A stretch of DNA of 35,712 nt from an uncultured Gammaproteobacteria bacterium. GTDB lineage: Bacteria; Pseudomonadota; Gammaproteobacteria; Pseudomonadales; Azotimanducaceae. The notes beneath the pieces are model-generated. The model searched no databases. It was given only the letters and a program-made list of their open reading frames with translations, and was not told the DNA's origin. The translations under genes were made by a program, and so were the position numbers. The stretch lies in NCBI GenBank assembly GCA_913051785.1, contig CAJXCK010000013.1, positions 1 through 35,712 of the forward strand, given 5' to 3'. Each line of letters begins with the position of its first letter. The stretch's first letter is position 1. Positions 1 to 8,815 of the stretch are shown piece after piece.

Positions 1-160
1 AGTCTAGAAGCATGTTGATAGCACCCTCAGGTCCTTTAAAGCCTGTTCTTCGATGGGTCACAAATAATCGGAAATCGGGGGTGCGGCAATAGCTATTCCA
101 GTAGACCTTCGCCAACTCTTCTCCTATCGAGCCACTTGCTCCCACGATTAATACGTCCAT
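1..160 (-). CDS. Short-chain dehydrogenase/reductase, N-terminal part (runs off window)
   Basis: Too short for the ORF track. The reverse strand reads MDVLIVGASGSIGEELAKVY and continues open to base 1, so only about 53 N-terminal residues are present. The GASGSIG segment is the glycine-rich nucleotide-binding turn of an SDR Rossmann fold, and the basic THRR stretch that follows fits NADPH preference. The ATG has a GGTGA-like Shine-Dalgarno just upstream. It resembles the small CsgA/C-factor-like SDRs, but the catalytic Tyr-Lys lies outside the window, so substrate is unknown. It is divergent from the MerR regulator and shares an 11-base upstream motif with folE2, suggesting co-regulation. Confidence 0.75.
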   Translation of the reverse strand, partial: MDVLIVGASGSIGEELAKVYWNSYCRTPDFRLFVTHRRTGFKGPEGAINMLLD

Positions 161-309
161 AATTCACCAAAAGTTAGACAAAATTCAATTATGGTAACAT
201 ACCTGCTACTTTGTCCTAGTATTGTTAAAATAAATCCCTACATTCCTGGACAGCAGTTAACTATTTTACCACCTAAAACTGCGGTGGAAAAATAACAGAG
301 GTTATTATT
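161..309. promoter_or_regulatory. Divergent regulatory region between SDR and MerR-type regulator
   Basis: This 149-base gap must carry promoters for both divergent genes. On the minus strand a CATAAT box with an AGGACA-like element about 17 bases upstream is a plausible promoter for the SDR gene. The motif TTAGACAAAAT (174-184) lies between that box and the SDR start, and a related inverted copy TTTGTCCTA occurs at 210-218. The 11-base motif recurs upstream of folE2. Binding by the adjacent MerR-type protein is inference. Confidence 0.4.
174..184 (-). promoter_or_regulatory. Candidate operator, copy 1 (ATTTTGTCTAA)
   Basis: On the minus strand this reads ATTTTGTCTAA, identical over 11 bases to the sequence upstream of folE2 and in the same orientation relative to its gene. 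It sits about 14 bases ahead of the SDR start codon. Its role as an operator is inferred from the repetition and from the neighbouring MerR-type gene. Confidence 0.35.
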
Positions 310-1260
310 ATGGACAGATTGACTATTGGAGCGGTCTCGAGGCTCACCAGCATCCCCACGCACACTCTTAGAAAGTGGGAATCACGTCACGAGATTGTTC
401 AACCCTTGCGGAGCGAGTCAGGAAGACGGTTTTACACTGAAGATCACGTTGCCCGTCTCAGCGAAGTCAAAGCCCTTATGGCAGAAGGACATGCCTTATC
501 GGAGCTTGCAAAGCTCGACACTCCAGAATTAAGCAGTTTGAGGGAAAGACATCAAAAGAATGCCAAACCGTGTCTTCTTTCGCACATAGATATTGTGGGT
601 GTCCAACTGGCAGGGAAAATCAAGCAAAAAAGAGGCGGTTTTGGGAAGCAGGTGCAGATCTTTCCTATGGCGGTTAGTGACTGGCTGAACGATCCGGTTA
701 CTAACACTGAGTCTCCCGAAGGAAGTGCACTTTTAATCGAATGCGATACCCTCCCAACTAAGGTCATTGATGCGTTGGCTGGTCTCAGACAAAACAGATA
801 CGACAGAGTAGTAGTTGTTTATACGTTTGCGCCAAGGAGCATTGAAAACGAATTGGGCAACCGCGGGATCAAAGCGTTAAAGGCTCCCGCGACCATAGAG
901 CAGATGAAGTCTGCGCTATCTAACGATCAATCGGTATTGCCGCTAGTATCGTTTAACCTAGAGGCGCCTGAATTCAGCACGGAACAACTGACCAAAATTG
1001 CCAACTATCTGCCATCTCTTCACTGCGAATGCCCTAATCACATCGCTCAGCTTCTTATAGAAGTTAATGCATTCGAAGAATATTGTCAGTTATGCATAAA
1101 GAAGGACCCAGGCCAAAAGGCGATCCATACGGAGCTATCGAAAATGACTGCCCAATCCCGCGCAATTTTCGAGACAGCGCTCAAGGCAGTAGCGATTGCT
1201 GATGGCATTGACCTCAATGAAGTTTTGGCTGAAGAGGAGCTTTCTTCTAGCGCTGGCTGA
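310..1260 (+). CDS. MerR-family transcriptional regulator, CarH/LitR-like DNA-binding domain
   Basis: Residues about 4-70 form a MerR helix-turn-helix with the signature TIGAVSRLTSIPTHTLRKWE and a GRRFYTEDHV wing, closest in style to the CarH/LitR light-responsive branch. The remaining 240 residues carry a Rossmann-like hydrophobic segment (about 135-195) and a C-terminal helical block with a Cys/His-containing CECPNHIAQL start. I do not see the ExH or DxHxxG cobalamin-ligand motif of CarH/LitR, so B12 photosensing is not supported. An AGAGG Shine-Dalgarno precedes the ATG. It is divergent from an SDR gene and convergent with folE2, and it probably controls both. The inducing signal is unknown. 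Confidence 0.75.
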   Translation: MDRLTIGAVSRLTSIPTHTLRKWESRHEIVQPLRSESGRRFYTEDHVARLSEVKALMAEGHALSELAKLDTPELSSLRERHQKNAKPCLLSHIDIVGVQLAGKIKQKRGGFGKQVQIFPMAVSDWLNDPVTNTESPEGSALLIECDTLPTKVIDALAGLRQNRYDRVVVVYTFAPRSIENELGNRGIKALKAPATIEQMKSALSNDQSVLPLVSFNLEAPEFSTEQLTKIANYLPSLHCECPNHIAQLLIEVNAFEEYCQLCIKKDPGQKAIHTELSKMTAQSRAIFETALKAVAIADGIDLNEVLAEEELSSSAG

Positions 1261-1271
1261 TCACTGGTCCT

Positions 1272-1310
1272 ACGGTTATCTCTCCTACTAAGGGATAGGG
1301 AGGTAACCGT
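1272..1310. terminator. Long hairpin in the convergent merR/folE2 junction
   Basis: ACGGTTATCTCTC (1272-1284) pairs with GGGAGGTAACCGT (1298-1310), giving a 13-bp stem including two G-T pairs and a loop of about 13 bases. It overlaps the last codons of folE2 and follows the MerR gene by 11 bases. It could stop transcription from both sides, but neither strand shows a clear T-run after the stem, so it may act with Rho or as an RNA 3' end stabiliser. Confidence 0.5.
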
Positions 1311-2229
1311 TGTCCTCTCCCTTTGTAAAGACGCCCACAGCGTCATGAGCGTGCAAACTCTCGTGGTGTTCGATTCTTACCCAGAAGTCACTCCACCGAC
1401 TATCCTCGCCCAAGGTATCCTTCAACCGCCGGCCGGCGTCCTCCACAAACATAAGGTTTTTCCCGTTCAGTAACGCGAACTCTTGCTCATCCTCTCTCTT
1501 CACTGCCGCCTGTACAGGTGTTTTCAACGCCGATTCAATCGAGTTAATCAAGTCCGTTATGGGCAACTCATCTTGTGTCGCGTCCAGCTTAACCAATATC
1601 TTAGCTGTACTCCTCTGACTGTGTGGAGTAGCTACGATTCCTTCCTCGGTTCCCAGCCAATTCATGACTTGATCTACCGCCACATGTTTCGTGCCAGCAA
1701 AATCTCTTTTGAACTGCTCCTGGATAAGCTGTCTCGCCAGGGCAGCTGAACAGGGACAGGTCGACGAGTATGTGATCCCCACCGACAATTCCAAGGCGAT
1801 CTCCCCTTTTATTAACGTACCTTTCACCATCACAGGATAAGACGCCCAACCAGAGTTATCGCTCAACAATGCCGAACGCCTGATAAAGTGATCGAACTCA
1901 AATTGAACGAACGCGTTTGTGCTCAAGTCATGATGCGATTCTAGGATGCTTGCCAAAAGTAGTTTCAGACCAGCAGCAGTCAAAGGCCGAGTGTCAGCGT
2001 GTTCGTCCAATAACAGATATAGCCTCGACATATGAATGCCTTTAGCCAATGGATCGTCAAGGTTGACATAAACCTGCACCGACGCCTGCACATCTTTGAT
2101 CTGAGAACCGTCCTTTACCTTCAGTGGTTGATGAACGCTGCCCATCCCGACCCAGTCTAGAGCGGCCTGCTCCTCTACAAAAGCTCTGTTGGCGATATCA
2201 GGCATCTCAGATCGGTTTGCTATATTCAC
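1288..2229 (-). CDS. folE2: GTP cyclohydrolase FolE2 (type IB)
   Basis: Converts GTP to 7,8-dihydroneopterin triphosphate, the first step of folate, pterin and queuosine precursor synthesis. FolE2 is the metal-flexible alternative to zinc-dependent FolE. The family is recognisable from the GIHMSRLY segment and from STCPCSAALAR (Cys near residue 158), the conserved cysteine region of FolE2. The ORF track starts further upstream at 2256, but GTG at 2229 is preceded by AAGGAG at good spacing and gives 313 residues, close to the family norm. It stands apart from the purA run and shares an upstream motif with the SDR, so pterin supply under a stress or light signal is a reasonable inference. Its 3' end overlaps a hairpin shared with the MerR gene. 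Confidence 0.92.
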   Translation of the reverse strand: MNIANRSEMPDIANRAFVEEQAALDWVGMGSVHQPLKVKDGSQIKDVQASVQVYVNLDDPLAKGIHMSRLYLLLDEHADTRPLTAAGLKLLLASILESHHDLSTNAFVQFEFDHFIRRSALLSDNSGWASYPVMVKGTLIKGEIALELSVGITYSSTCPCSAALARQLIQEQFKRDFAGTKHVAVDQVMNWLGTEEGIVATPHSQRSTAKILVKLDATQDELPITDLINSIESALKTPVQAAVKREDEQEFALLNGKNLMFVEDAGRRLKDTLGEDSRWSDFWVRIEHHESLHAHDAVGVFTKGEDNGYLPIP

Positions 2230-2323
2230 GGTACTCCTTACCTTCCCTTTAAACACAAGGGCCTAATATTAAATGAAAGCCTCTCGTGGGATGTGAATTT
2301 TGACGAGAAATTTTTCAGATGCC

Positions 2324-2334
2324 TTAGACAAAAT
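2324..2334 (-). promoter_or_regulatory. Candidate operator, copy 2, upstream of folE2
   Basis: ATTTTGTCTAA on the minus strand, identical to the copy ahead of the SDR gene. Here it is part of a small inverted repeat GACA-AAA-TGTC on the plus strand. It lies in the 112-base gap between the Trm112-like gene and folE2, about 95 bases before the folE2 start. Shared regulation is inferred. Confidence 0.35.
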
Positions 2335-2341
2335 GTCCAAG

Positions 2342-2521
2342 TCAATCGGTCTTATTTTCCACTATTTGTCTAGCTTCCTGCGGGATCATTATGGGAATTC
2401 CATCTTTTATGGGATACGCTAATTGACTTTTTTCGCACCAAAGCTCGTGGAGTTCGATATTGTAAACAAGATCGCCTCCGCTGACCGGACAAACAAGGGA
2501 CTTCAACAGTTCTTTATTCAT
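2342..2521 (-). CDS. Trm112/YcaR-like small protein (UPF0434)
   Basis: A 59-residue gene just under the cut-off of the ORF track, starting MNKELLKSLVCPVSGGDLVY. The later segment LAYPIKDGIPIMIPQEAR is the hallmark of the Trm112-like UPF0434 family, whose members are small zinc-ribbon-like partners; the bacterial function is poorly defined. Only two cysteines remain (in LVCPVSGG and LWCEKS), so a full four-cysteine zinc site is absent, as in several gammaproteobacterial members. In many gammaproteobacteria this gene lies between lpxK and kdsB; here it sits 26 bases downstream of purA on the same strand, probably the tail gene of that run. Confidence 0.88.
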   Translation of the reverse strand: MNKELLKSLVCPVSGGDLVYNIELHELWCEKSQLAYPIKDGIPIMIPQEARQIVENKTD

Positions 2522-2547
2522 AAATTAAAATCGTCTGGCGGCAGGAT

Positions 2548-3831
<1,284 letters not shown>

Positions 3832-3883
3832 CTAACTCACTACCGAAAATAAAGAATTCCAGCATTCGACTTTTCTGTTCCTT

Positions 3884-5050
3884 TTAAACAACTTTCCAAT
3901 CGCCATTAATGCGACATATTTGTGCTTCAAACTCGTCAGGGACAGTCTCCTCGGATGACAAGGCAACCTGCACTCTTTTCCCGTCTTGCCTCGCTTTTTT
4001 TATCAAAAGGTCCCTTTTCAATAACTCAGCTGGATTGGAAGCAAAGTGCGCAAAAACCAAATCAGCCGGGCTTTTCTTATCAATTAGTATTTGTTTTAAG
4101 TCTAAATCGAAACCGGTTGCAGGACGTTCTACTCCAAACTGAAAACCAACCCCATCATATCTGCCACCCCTCGCCAGGGCCTTTCCATGCCTAGGATGAT
4201 AAACGGCAAAAACGGGGCCCGTGTGGTAACCAAAACCAGACAACTCGGCAATGTCTATCTTTAACTCAATAGAATTCTTTTTCGCTATAGCGTTGGCAAG
4301 ATCTTCAATCTCATTGAGAAACCCATGCACTCGGCTGGGCGCCTTAGCCAAAGCTTTTCTCGCCTCCAATATTACGGAGACATCGCCCATTAAACCTGGC
4401 AAGTTCACCAACATTTCCTCAATGGCACCATCGGTGCCAACGAGGGTCTCAATATCTGTTTTCGATTTTCGCTGTATCGCTTGGAATAATTTTCTCTTTC
4501 CATCAGCGCCCACCTCAGCGTATTTCGGCAATGCAGATACTAGTTCGTGAAAAACGCCCACGTGCCCTAAAAGGAGAACTGGTTTGTCTATGCCGGCAAG
4601 GGTCAGTGTCTCCAGCATCAGCGAGATAACTTCTTTGTCTGCCTCCCTGGAAGTAGAGCCAAAAATCTCAGCGCCTGCCTTATGTTGAATCCGAGAACCG
4701 CTATCTGCAATCGGATTTGCGTAAACCACAGGACCCGCGTAGCACAACCTTCGAACCCTTTCATCTTTGCTCGTATGGGCGTCAACGCGAACCGCTTGGC
4801 TTGTTAGATCGGCCCTAACGCCAATTTGTTTCCCACTTAGCTGGTCGACTATCTGAAACGTTTGGAGTTGAAGATCTTTGCCATTACCGACCAACAGAGC
4901 GTCCAAATACTCTATTATTGGCGGTTCTATATACTCAAACCCCCAGCTGTGGAAAGCATCTAGAATCTTACGACGCAGCAGCTCAAATTCTCTGGATTGG
5001 GGGTAAAGAAGCTCCTCAACTCCCTCGGGGAGGTTTGAATAAGTATTCAT
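3884..5050 (-). CDS. hisZ: ATP phosphoribosyltransferase regulatory subunit HisZ
   Basis: HisZ is a catalytically inactive histidyl-tRNA synthetase paralogue that pairs with short-form HisG and confers histidine feedback control on the first step of histidine synthesis. The protein keeps class II synthetase fold signatures (FEYIEPPIIEYLDALL near the N-terminus, GVRADLTSQAVRV about residue 77, ARGGRYDG about residue 270) and lacks the C-terminal anticodon-binding domain of true HisRS. Its 388 residues fit HisZ. Position between hflC and purA is the usual one in pseudomonad-like genomes. The organism should therefore encode short HisG elsewhere. Confidence 0.93.
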   Translation of the reverse strand: MNTYSNLPEGVEELLYPQSREFELLRRKILDAFHSWGFEYIEPPIIEYLDALLVGNGKDLQLQTFQIVDQLSGKQIGVRADLTSQAVRVDAHTSKDERVRRLCYAGPVVYANPIADSGSRIQHKAGAEIFGSTSREADKEVISLMLETLTLAGIDKPVLLLGHVGVFHELVSALPKYAEVGADGKRKLFQAIQRKSKTDIETLVGTDGAIEEMLVNLPGLMGDVSVILEARKALAKAPSRVHGFLNEIEDLANAIAKKNSIELKIDIAELSGFGYHTGPVFAVYHPRHGKALARGGRYDGVGFQFGVERPATGFDLDLKQILIDKKSPADLVFAHFASNPAELLKRDLLIKKARQDGKRVQVALSSEETVPDEFEAQICRINGDWKVV

Positions 5051-5077
5051 TCAAACTGCGCTTTCAAAGGTTCACCG

Positions 5078-5953
5078 CTACCTTCTGACATCTCCGTTTT
5101 GCAGATATTTAAAGAATTCACTATTTGGGTCTAAAACCAAAAGATCGCTCTTATTGGCGAACACTTCGCCATACGCATTGATACTCCGATAAAATTCATA
5201 GAACTCTGGATCTCTGTTGTAGGCAGAGGCGTATTGAGACGCCGCCTTCGCATCTCCATCACCCCTGAGCTGCTCGCTTTCCCTATATGCCTCTGCCTCC
5301 AAGACGACGGCATCTCTGTCGGCCTTAGCTCTTATCGCCAGCGCTTGCTCTTCCCCTTCTGCGCGATACTGTCTAGCCTCAATCTCTCTTTCAGAGTTCA
5401 TCCGCTCATATACAGTGGACGAAACCTCAGGTGGCAAATCGATCTTTTTTACCCTGACATCTATAACTTCTACACCTATCGAGTCCCTCATGACGACATC
5501 GAGATCCGTCCTCAACTCATCCATCAGCTGGTCCCGTTCTCCTGAAATAACCTCAAACATCTCACGCTTACTGATTTGGTTCCGCAATCCTTCATTTACC
5601 CTCTCCTGTAAGAGCCGGGAGGCACGTATCTCGTCAAAAGAAGTTCCTTTGTAAAAAGCCTCACTATCTGAAACCCTCCATTTCACAAATGAGTCGACTA
5701 TTAATGGTTTTTTCTCGAGTGTGTAGTAGGTTTCTGGACTAGCATCTAGCGTAAGAACTCTTCTATCAAACTTTTTGACTTCCTCTATGATCGGAAGTTT
5801 AAAACCGAGACCGGGCTCTATATTGGCTTTTTTTAGATCCCCAAATTCCAAGACAATAGCCGTCTCTCTCTCGTGAACCCTATACAGGACAGAGCTCATG
5901 AGAGCCCCCAGAACGACTAAAATCGCAACAAAAATAGTTCCTTTCATTGACAT
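5078..5953 (-). CDS. hflC: FtsH protease modulator HflC
   Basis: SPFH/prohibitin-family membrane protein that assembles with HflK into a large periplasmic cage around FtsH and tempers proteolysis of membrane substrates. A single N-terminal membrane segment (about residues 6-24, TIFVAILVVLGALMSSVLY) is followed by the SPFH domain beginning RVHERETAIVLEFGD and a charged coiled-coil region rich in Glu, Arg and Ala. Length 291 is normal. AGGAG lies six bases before the first ATG, supporting the track start. hflK is directly upstream with a nine-base gap, so the two are co-translated. Confidence 0.96.
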   Translation of the reverse strand: MSMKGTIFVAILVVLGALMSSVLYRVHERETAIVLEFGDLKKANIEPGLGFKLPIIEEVKKFDRRVLTLDASPETYYTLEKKPLIVDSFVKWRVSDSEAFYKGTSFDEIRASRLLQERVNEGLRNQISKREMFEVISGERDQLMDELRTDLDVVMRDSIGVEVIDVRVKKIDLPPEVSSTVYERMNSEREIEARQYRAEGEEQALAIRAKADRDAVVLEAEAYRESEQLRGDGDAKAASQYASAYNRDPEFYEFYRSINAYGEVFANKSDLLVLDPNSEFFKYLQNGDVRR

Positions 5954-5962
5954 ATTGAACTC

Positions 5963-7126
5963 CTAGTTGTTTCGGCTGCGGTTTGATCCGCCACGGTTGC
6001 TACTCAACAATTCACGGCGTATTTCATCCGCTGCAGCCCTTATCGCCTCTGGACTGACAGATTCATCCTGTCCCCTCTGAGCAAGCTTGTCCAAAGGCAA
6101 ATACATCATGTTATTCCCACCTTCGACGTCTACCATCACTTTGCTCGAATTTCTGAACACTTTCTCTAGCGCCTCTAGATAGAGCCTATCGCGAGTGACT
6201 TTCGGTGCGCGCAGGTACTCAGTAAGAAGTTTCTCGAATCTCTGAGCCTCACCGTCTGACCTGGCAATAACCTGGTCTCTGTAACCTTGGGCTTCCTCAA
6301 TTTGTTTCTGCGCTCTACCTCTTGCCTCCGGCACAACTTGTTGAGCATAGGCGGTTGCCTGATTCATATATCGCTGTCTATCTTCTTTTGCTTTTTGGAC
6401 ATCATTAAACGCGTCTTGAACCTGAACCGGCGGAGCACTCCGGTCTATATTCACCTTCGTTACTTCGATACCAGTTCCGTACTGCCGGAGATATCTTTGA
6501 AGCCGCTCTTCCACTTCAATGGCTATGGCCTCTCGTCCATCCGTGATCACCTGATCCATGGTAGACGATCCGGCGACGTGCCGAAGTGCACTTTCCGTTG
6601 CTTGGCTCAGACTCTTCTTTGGCTCGCGGACGTTTACCAAGAAGGCCTGAGCGTCATCAATCACCCATTGGACCGTCAAACTAACATCTACGATATTTTC
6701 GTCCTTGGTTAACATCAGTGCTTGGTGTTGATGCGACTGGACTTGAGTAACGTTTACTCGCTCCGTTGTCTCAATAATTGGCGCATACCAATGAATACCA
6801 GCGGTCTCTAGTTCATTTTTCGCGCTGCCGAATTGGAACTCTAACACTCTTTCCTGTTCATCCACTGTGTAGACACCCATGACCACATAGACAGCTGCAA
6901 GTGCAGCAAAAACGCCAAAAAATCCGAGTGTTGATAGCCCCTTCAAGAATCCGCCTCCTGAACCACCACCCGACGAGCCGCCCCCGAAAAGCCCGGACAG
7001 CTGGCCTTGCAATTTCTTTATCGCCTCGTCTAAGTCGGGTGGGCCTTGATTACCACGATCACCCCAGGGGTCATTGTGCATCGCTTCCCCCTCGGATTGA
7101 TTTCGGGATGTTGTTCTATCTGACAT
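5963..7126 (-). CDS. hflK: FtsH protease modulator HflK
   Basis: Partner of HflC in the HflKC-FtsH complex. The sequence has an N-terminal hydrophilic arm with NDPWGDRGNQGPPDLDE, a glycine-rich linker (FGGGSSGGGSGGGF), one membrane helix, the SPFH domain starting VDEQERVLEFQFG, a coiled coil and a charged tail. The track begins at 7156; I prefer ATG 7126 because AGAGGAAGGA immediately precedes it. A second candidate, ATG 7081, has GAGGG at fair spacing and starts right at the conserved NDPWG element, so the true start is undecided among these. It lies between hflX and hflC in the canonical order. Confidence 0.93.
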   Translation of the reverse strand: MSDRTTSRNQSEGEAMHNDPWGDRGNQGPPDLDEAIKKLQGQLSGLFGGGSSGGGSGGGFLKGLSTLGFFGVFAALAAVYVVMGVYTVDEQERVLEFQFGSAKNELETAGIHWYAPIIETTERVNVTQVQSHQHQALMLTKDENIVDVSLTVQWVIDDAQAFLVNVREPKKSLSQATESALRHVAGSSTMDQVITDGREAIAIEVEERLQRYLRQYGTGIEVTKVNIDRSAPPVQVQDAFNDVQKAKEDRQRYMNQATAYAQQVVPEARGRAQKQIEEAQGYRDQVIARSDGEAQRFEKLLTEYLRAPKVTRDRLYLEALEKVFRNSSKVMVDVEGGNNMMYLPLDKLAQRGQDESVSPEAIRAAADEIRRELLSSNRGGSNRSRNN

Positions 7127-7211
7127 TCCTTCCTCTACTAATATATGATCTGCCAAGAGACACAGTCTATCCTCAGGGAGGCATACTTTCGAGCACTATA
7201 ATGTGCCAATT

Positions 7212-8510
7212 CTAAAAATCGCCTTGCTTCATCCTAGACAAACTAGCAACCTCCTCAACATCTATAGCTAAACCTTTCTTTTTTATCTGACCAACCAGCC
7301 AATTGTCCGCTTGGATTCGTAATCGCAACGCAGAATCGTCGCAAAGCGACTCCTCTAAAACCGCACCAGTTGAATAGAGCCAACTTCGTGAAGCGCCATC
7401 CTCCGCTCTTATCCACACGGAATAGGGAGCGTTGACACCGAGGACTCTACTCAATTCCTCTAGTAAGAAATCGATACCAAAATTCGTTTTCGAGGAAACT
7501 CCTACGGCTGTCTGGGGCAGCAGGGTTTTTTCCGCCTCCGCAAGTAAATCCCATTTGTTGAAACATAGTACCTGTGGAATTTGGTCACATTGTATTTCAC
7601 ATAATACGGTATTCACTTGTTGAATTTTATCCCGCCAATTTACATCTGACGCATCAACTACATGCAGGAGCAAATCCGCTCCAACGACTTCTTCCAGGGT
7701 TGCTCTAAAGGAGTCAATTAATAAGGTAGGCAAGTGCGAAATAAAACCCACCGTGTCCGATACAGCGATATCGCCAGTTCCGGGAATCTCTACTCTCCTT
7801 ACTGTCGGATCAAGCGTCGCAAAAAGCTTATCCTCGGCAACCACATTGGAAGAGGTCAAAGCATTGAACAAAGTGGATTTTCCTGCGTTCGTATAGCCAA
7901 CCAGAGCGACTCTTGAGAGCCCGCCTTTGGCTCGACTTTTTCTTCCCGTTTCCCGCCGCTCAGAGACTCGACTTATTTTTGCTTGGATTAACTTTATTTT
8001 CTGACCCACTAGGCGTTTGTCAATTTCACTTTGGCGTTCTCCAGCGCCCCTCAAGCCTACGCCTCCCTTCTGCCTATCTAGATGAGACCACCCTCCCACA
8101 AGACGACTCTGCAAGTGATAAAGCTGCGCCAATTCAACCTGGAGCTTTCCCTCACTGGTTTTTGCGCGCTCTCCAAAAATGAAAATAATGAGCTCAGTTC
8201 TCGTAATCACTCTGATTCCAAGGAATTTCTCTAAATTTCTATGCTGTGCTCCGGAGATTTCGCAATTCACCACCAAAAGATGAACATCACGACCAGCAAC
8301 AATTTCCTTGAGTTCGTTTACTTTTCCTTTGCCAACAAACCACTTTGGATTTGGTCTATCTATAGTGGCAGTTACTACGACCTTGGCCAAAAAGCCGGCC
8401 GAAAGCACAAGCTCGCTAAGCTCTGGAAGTTCAGGGAACTCTGTTTTCTTTGACTGAACGTCTAAGATCAGTACGTTTAGACCCACCTCTGGTCTATCAA
8501 AATAATCCAT
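7212..8510 (-). CDS. hflX: Ribosome-associated GTPase HflX
   Basis: HflX splits stalled or hibernating 70S ribosomes under heat and other stress. The N-terminal nucleotide-binding domain includes PNPKWFVGKGKVNEL; the linker has the HLDRQKGGVGLRGAGE signature; the G domain shows GYTNAGKSTLFN (G1), DTVGFI (G3) and NKWD (G4). Length 432 is normal. After GLRG the usual PGETQLE is AGERQSE here, a local divergence in a conserved linker. It sits between hfq and hflK, the standard order, and starts with ATG 57 bases after hfq. Confidence 0.96.
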   Translation of the reverse strand: MDYFDRPEVGLNVLILDVQSKKTEFPELPELSELVLSAGFLAKVVVTATIDRPNPKWFVGKGKVNELKEIVAGRDVHLLVVNCEISGAQHRNLEKFLGIRVITRTELIIFIFGERAKTSEGKLQVELAQLYHLQSRLVGGWSHLDRQKGGVGLRGAGERQSEIDKRLVGQKIKLIQAKISRVSERRETGRKSRAKGGLSRVALVGYTNAGKSTLFNALTSSNVVAEDKLFATLDPTVRRVEIPGTGDIAVSDTVGFISHLPTLLIDSFRATLEEVVGADLLLHVVDASDVNWRDKIQQVNTVLCEIQCDQIPQVLCFNKWDLLAEAEKTLLPQTAVGVSSKTNFGIDFLLEELSRVLGVNAPYSVWIRAEDGASRSWLYSTGAVLEESLCDDSALRLRIQADNWLVGQIKKKGLAIDVEEVASLSRMKQGDF

Positions 8511-8552
8511 TTGAAAAGAACTATATGAAGCTAAAATTTAGTGTTGGAAGCA

Positions 8553-8569
8553 AAATTGACACTCAATTT
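8553..8569 (-). terminator. Small AT-rich dyad after hfq
   Basis: The minus strand reads AAATTGA-GTG-TCAATTT, a perfect 7-bp inverted repeat with a 3-base loop that overlaps the hfq stop codon. It could form a weak 3' end or processing hairpin in the hfq-hflX junction. The stem is AT-rich and the T-run after it is short, so termination is uncertain. Confidence 0.25.
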
Positions 8570-8777
8570 AACTTTTTACCGAAATCGTTGAAATAGCATG
8601 CTTGTAGATAAGCTGCGTTTCTGGCGATTTCAATAAAATAACGAACTGATCGAAATCCTGCAGTGTCCCAATTAATTTGGTTCCATTTATTAAGAAAACA
8701 ATTAATTCCAACCCGTGCTCCTTTAGCTCAGCGAGATAGGCATCTTGAAGACCCTTTGTGCCATGACTTGTTTTCAT
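8568..8777 (-). CDS. hfq: RNA chaperone Hfq, short core form
   Basis: Hfq forms hexameric rings that pair small RNAs with mRNAs. The Sm1 and Sm2 motifs are clear: LQD at the N-terminal helix, FDQFVILLK, and YKHAISTI. ATG at 8777 is chosen over the TTG of the track because GGAA lies just before it; this gives 69 residues. Compared with E. coli Hfq from memory, the rim arginines R16, R17 and R19 are replaced by Lys, Glu and Gly, distal-face Tyr25 is Phe, and there is no disordered C-terminal tail. Proximal-face residues (Gln8, Gln41, Phe42, Lys56, His57 equivalents) are kept. It lies between miaA and hflX as usual. Confidence 0.96.
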   Translation of the reverse strand: MKTSHGTKGLQDAYLAELKEHGLELIVFLINGTKLIGTLQDFDQFVILLKSPETQLIYKHAISTISVKS

Positions 8778-8815
8778 CGTTTCCAATTAAGACTTTTCAC
8801 CCAATCCAATGATAG

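Noticed and set aside
2365-2372. TTTGTCTA resembling the candidate SDR/folE2 operator
   Set aside because: It lies inside the Trm112-like coding sequence at codons Ala-Arg-Gln and is explained by coding; only the intergenic copies were kept.
6287-6712. 141-residue plus-strand ORF opposite hflK
   Set aside because: Shadow of the hflK coding frame; no ribosome site or recognisable motif.
6955-7000. Glycine-codon repeat in hflK as a possible DNA repeat element
   Set aside because: It encodes the usual HflK glycine-rich linker before the membrane helix.
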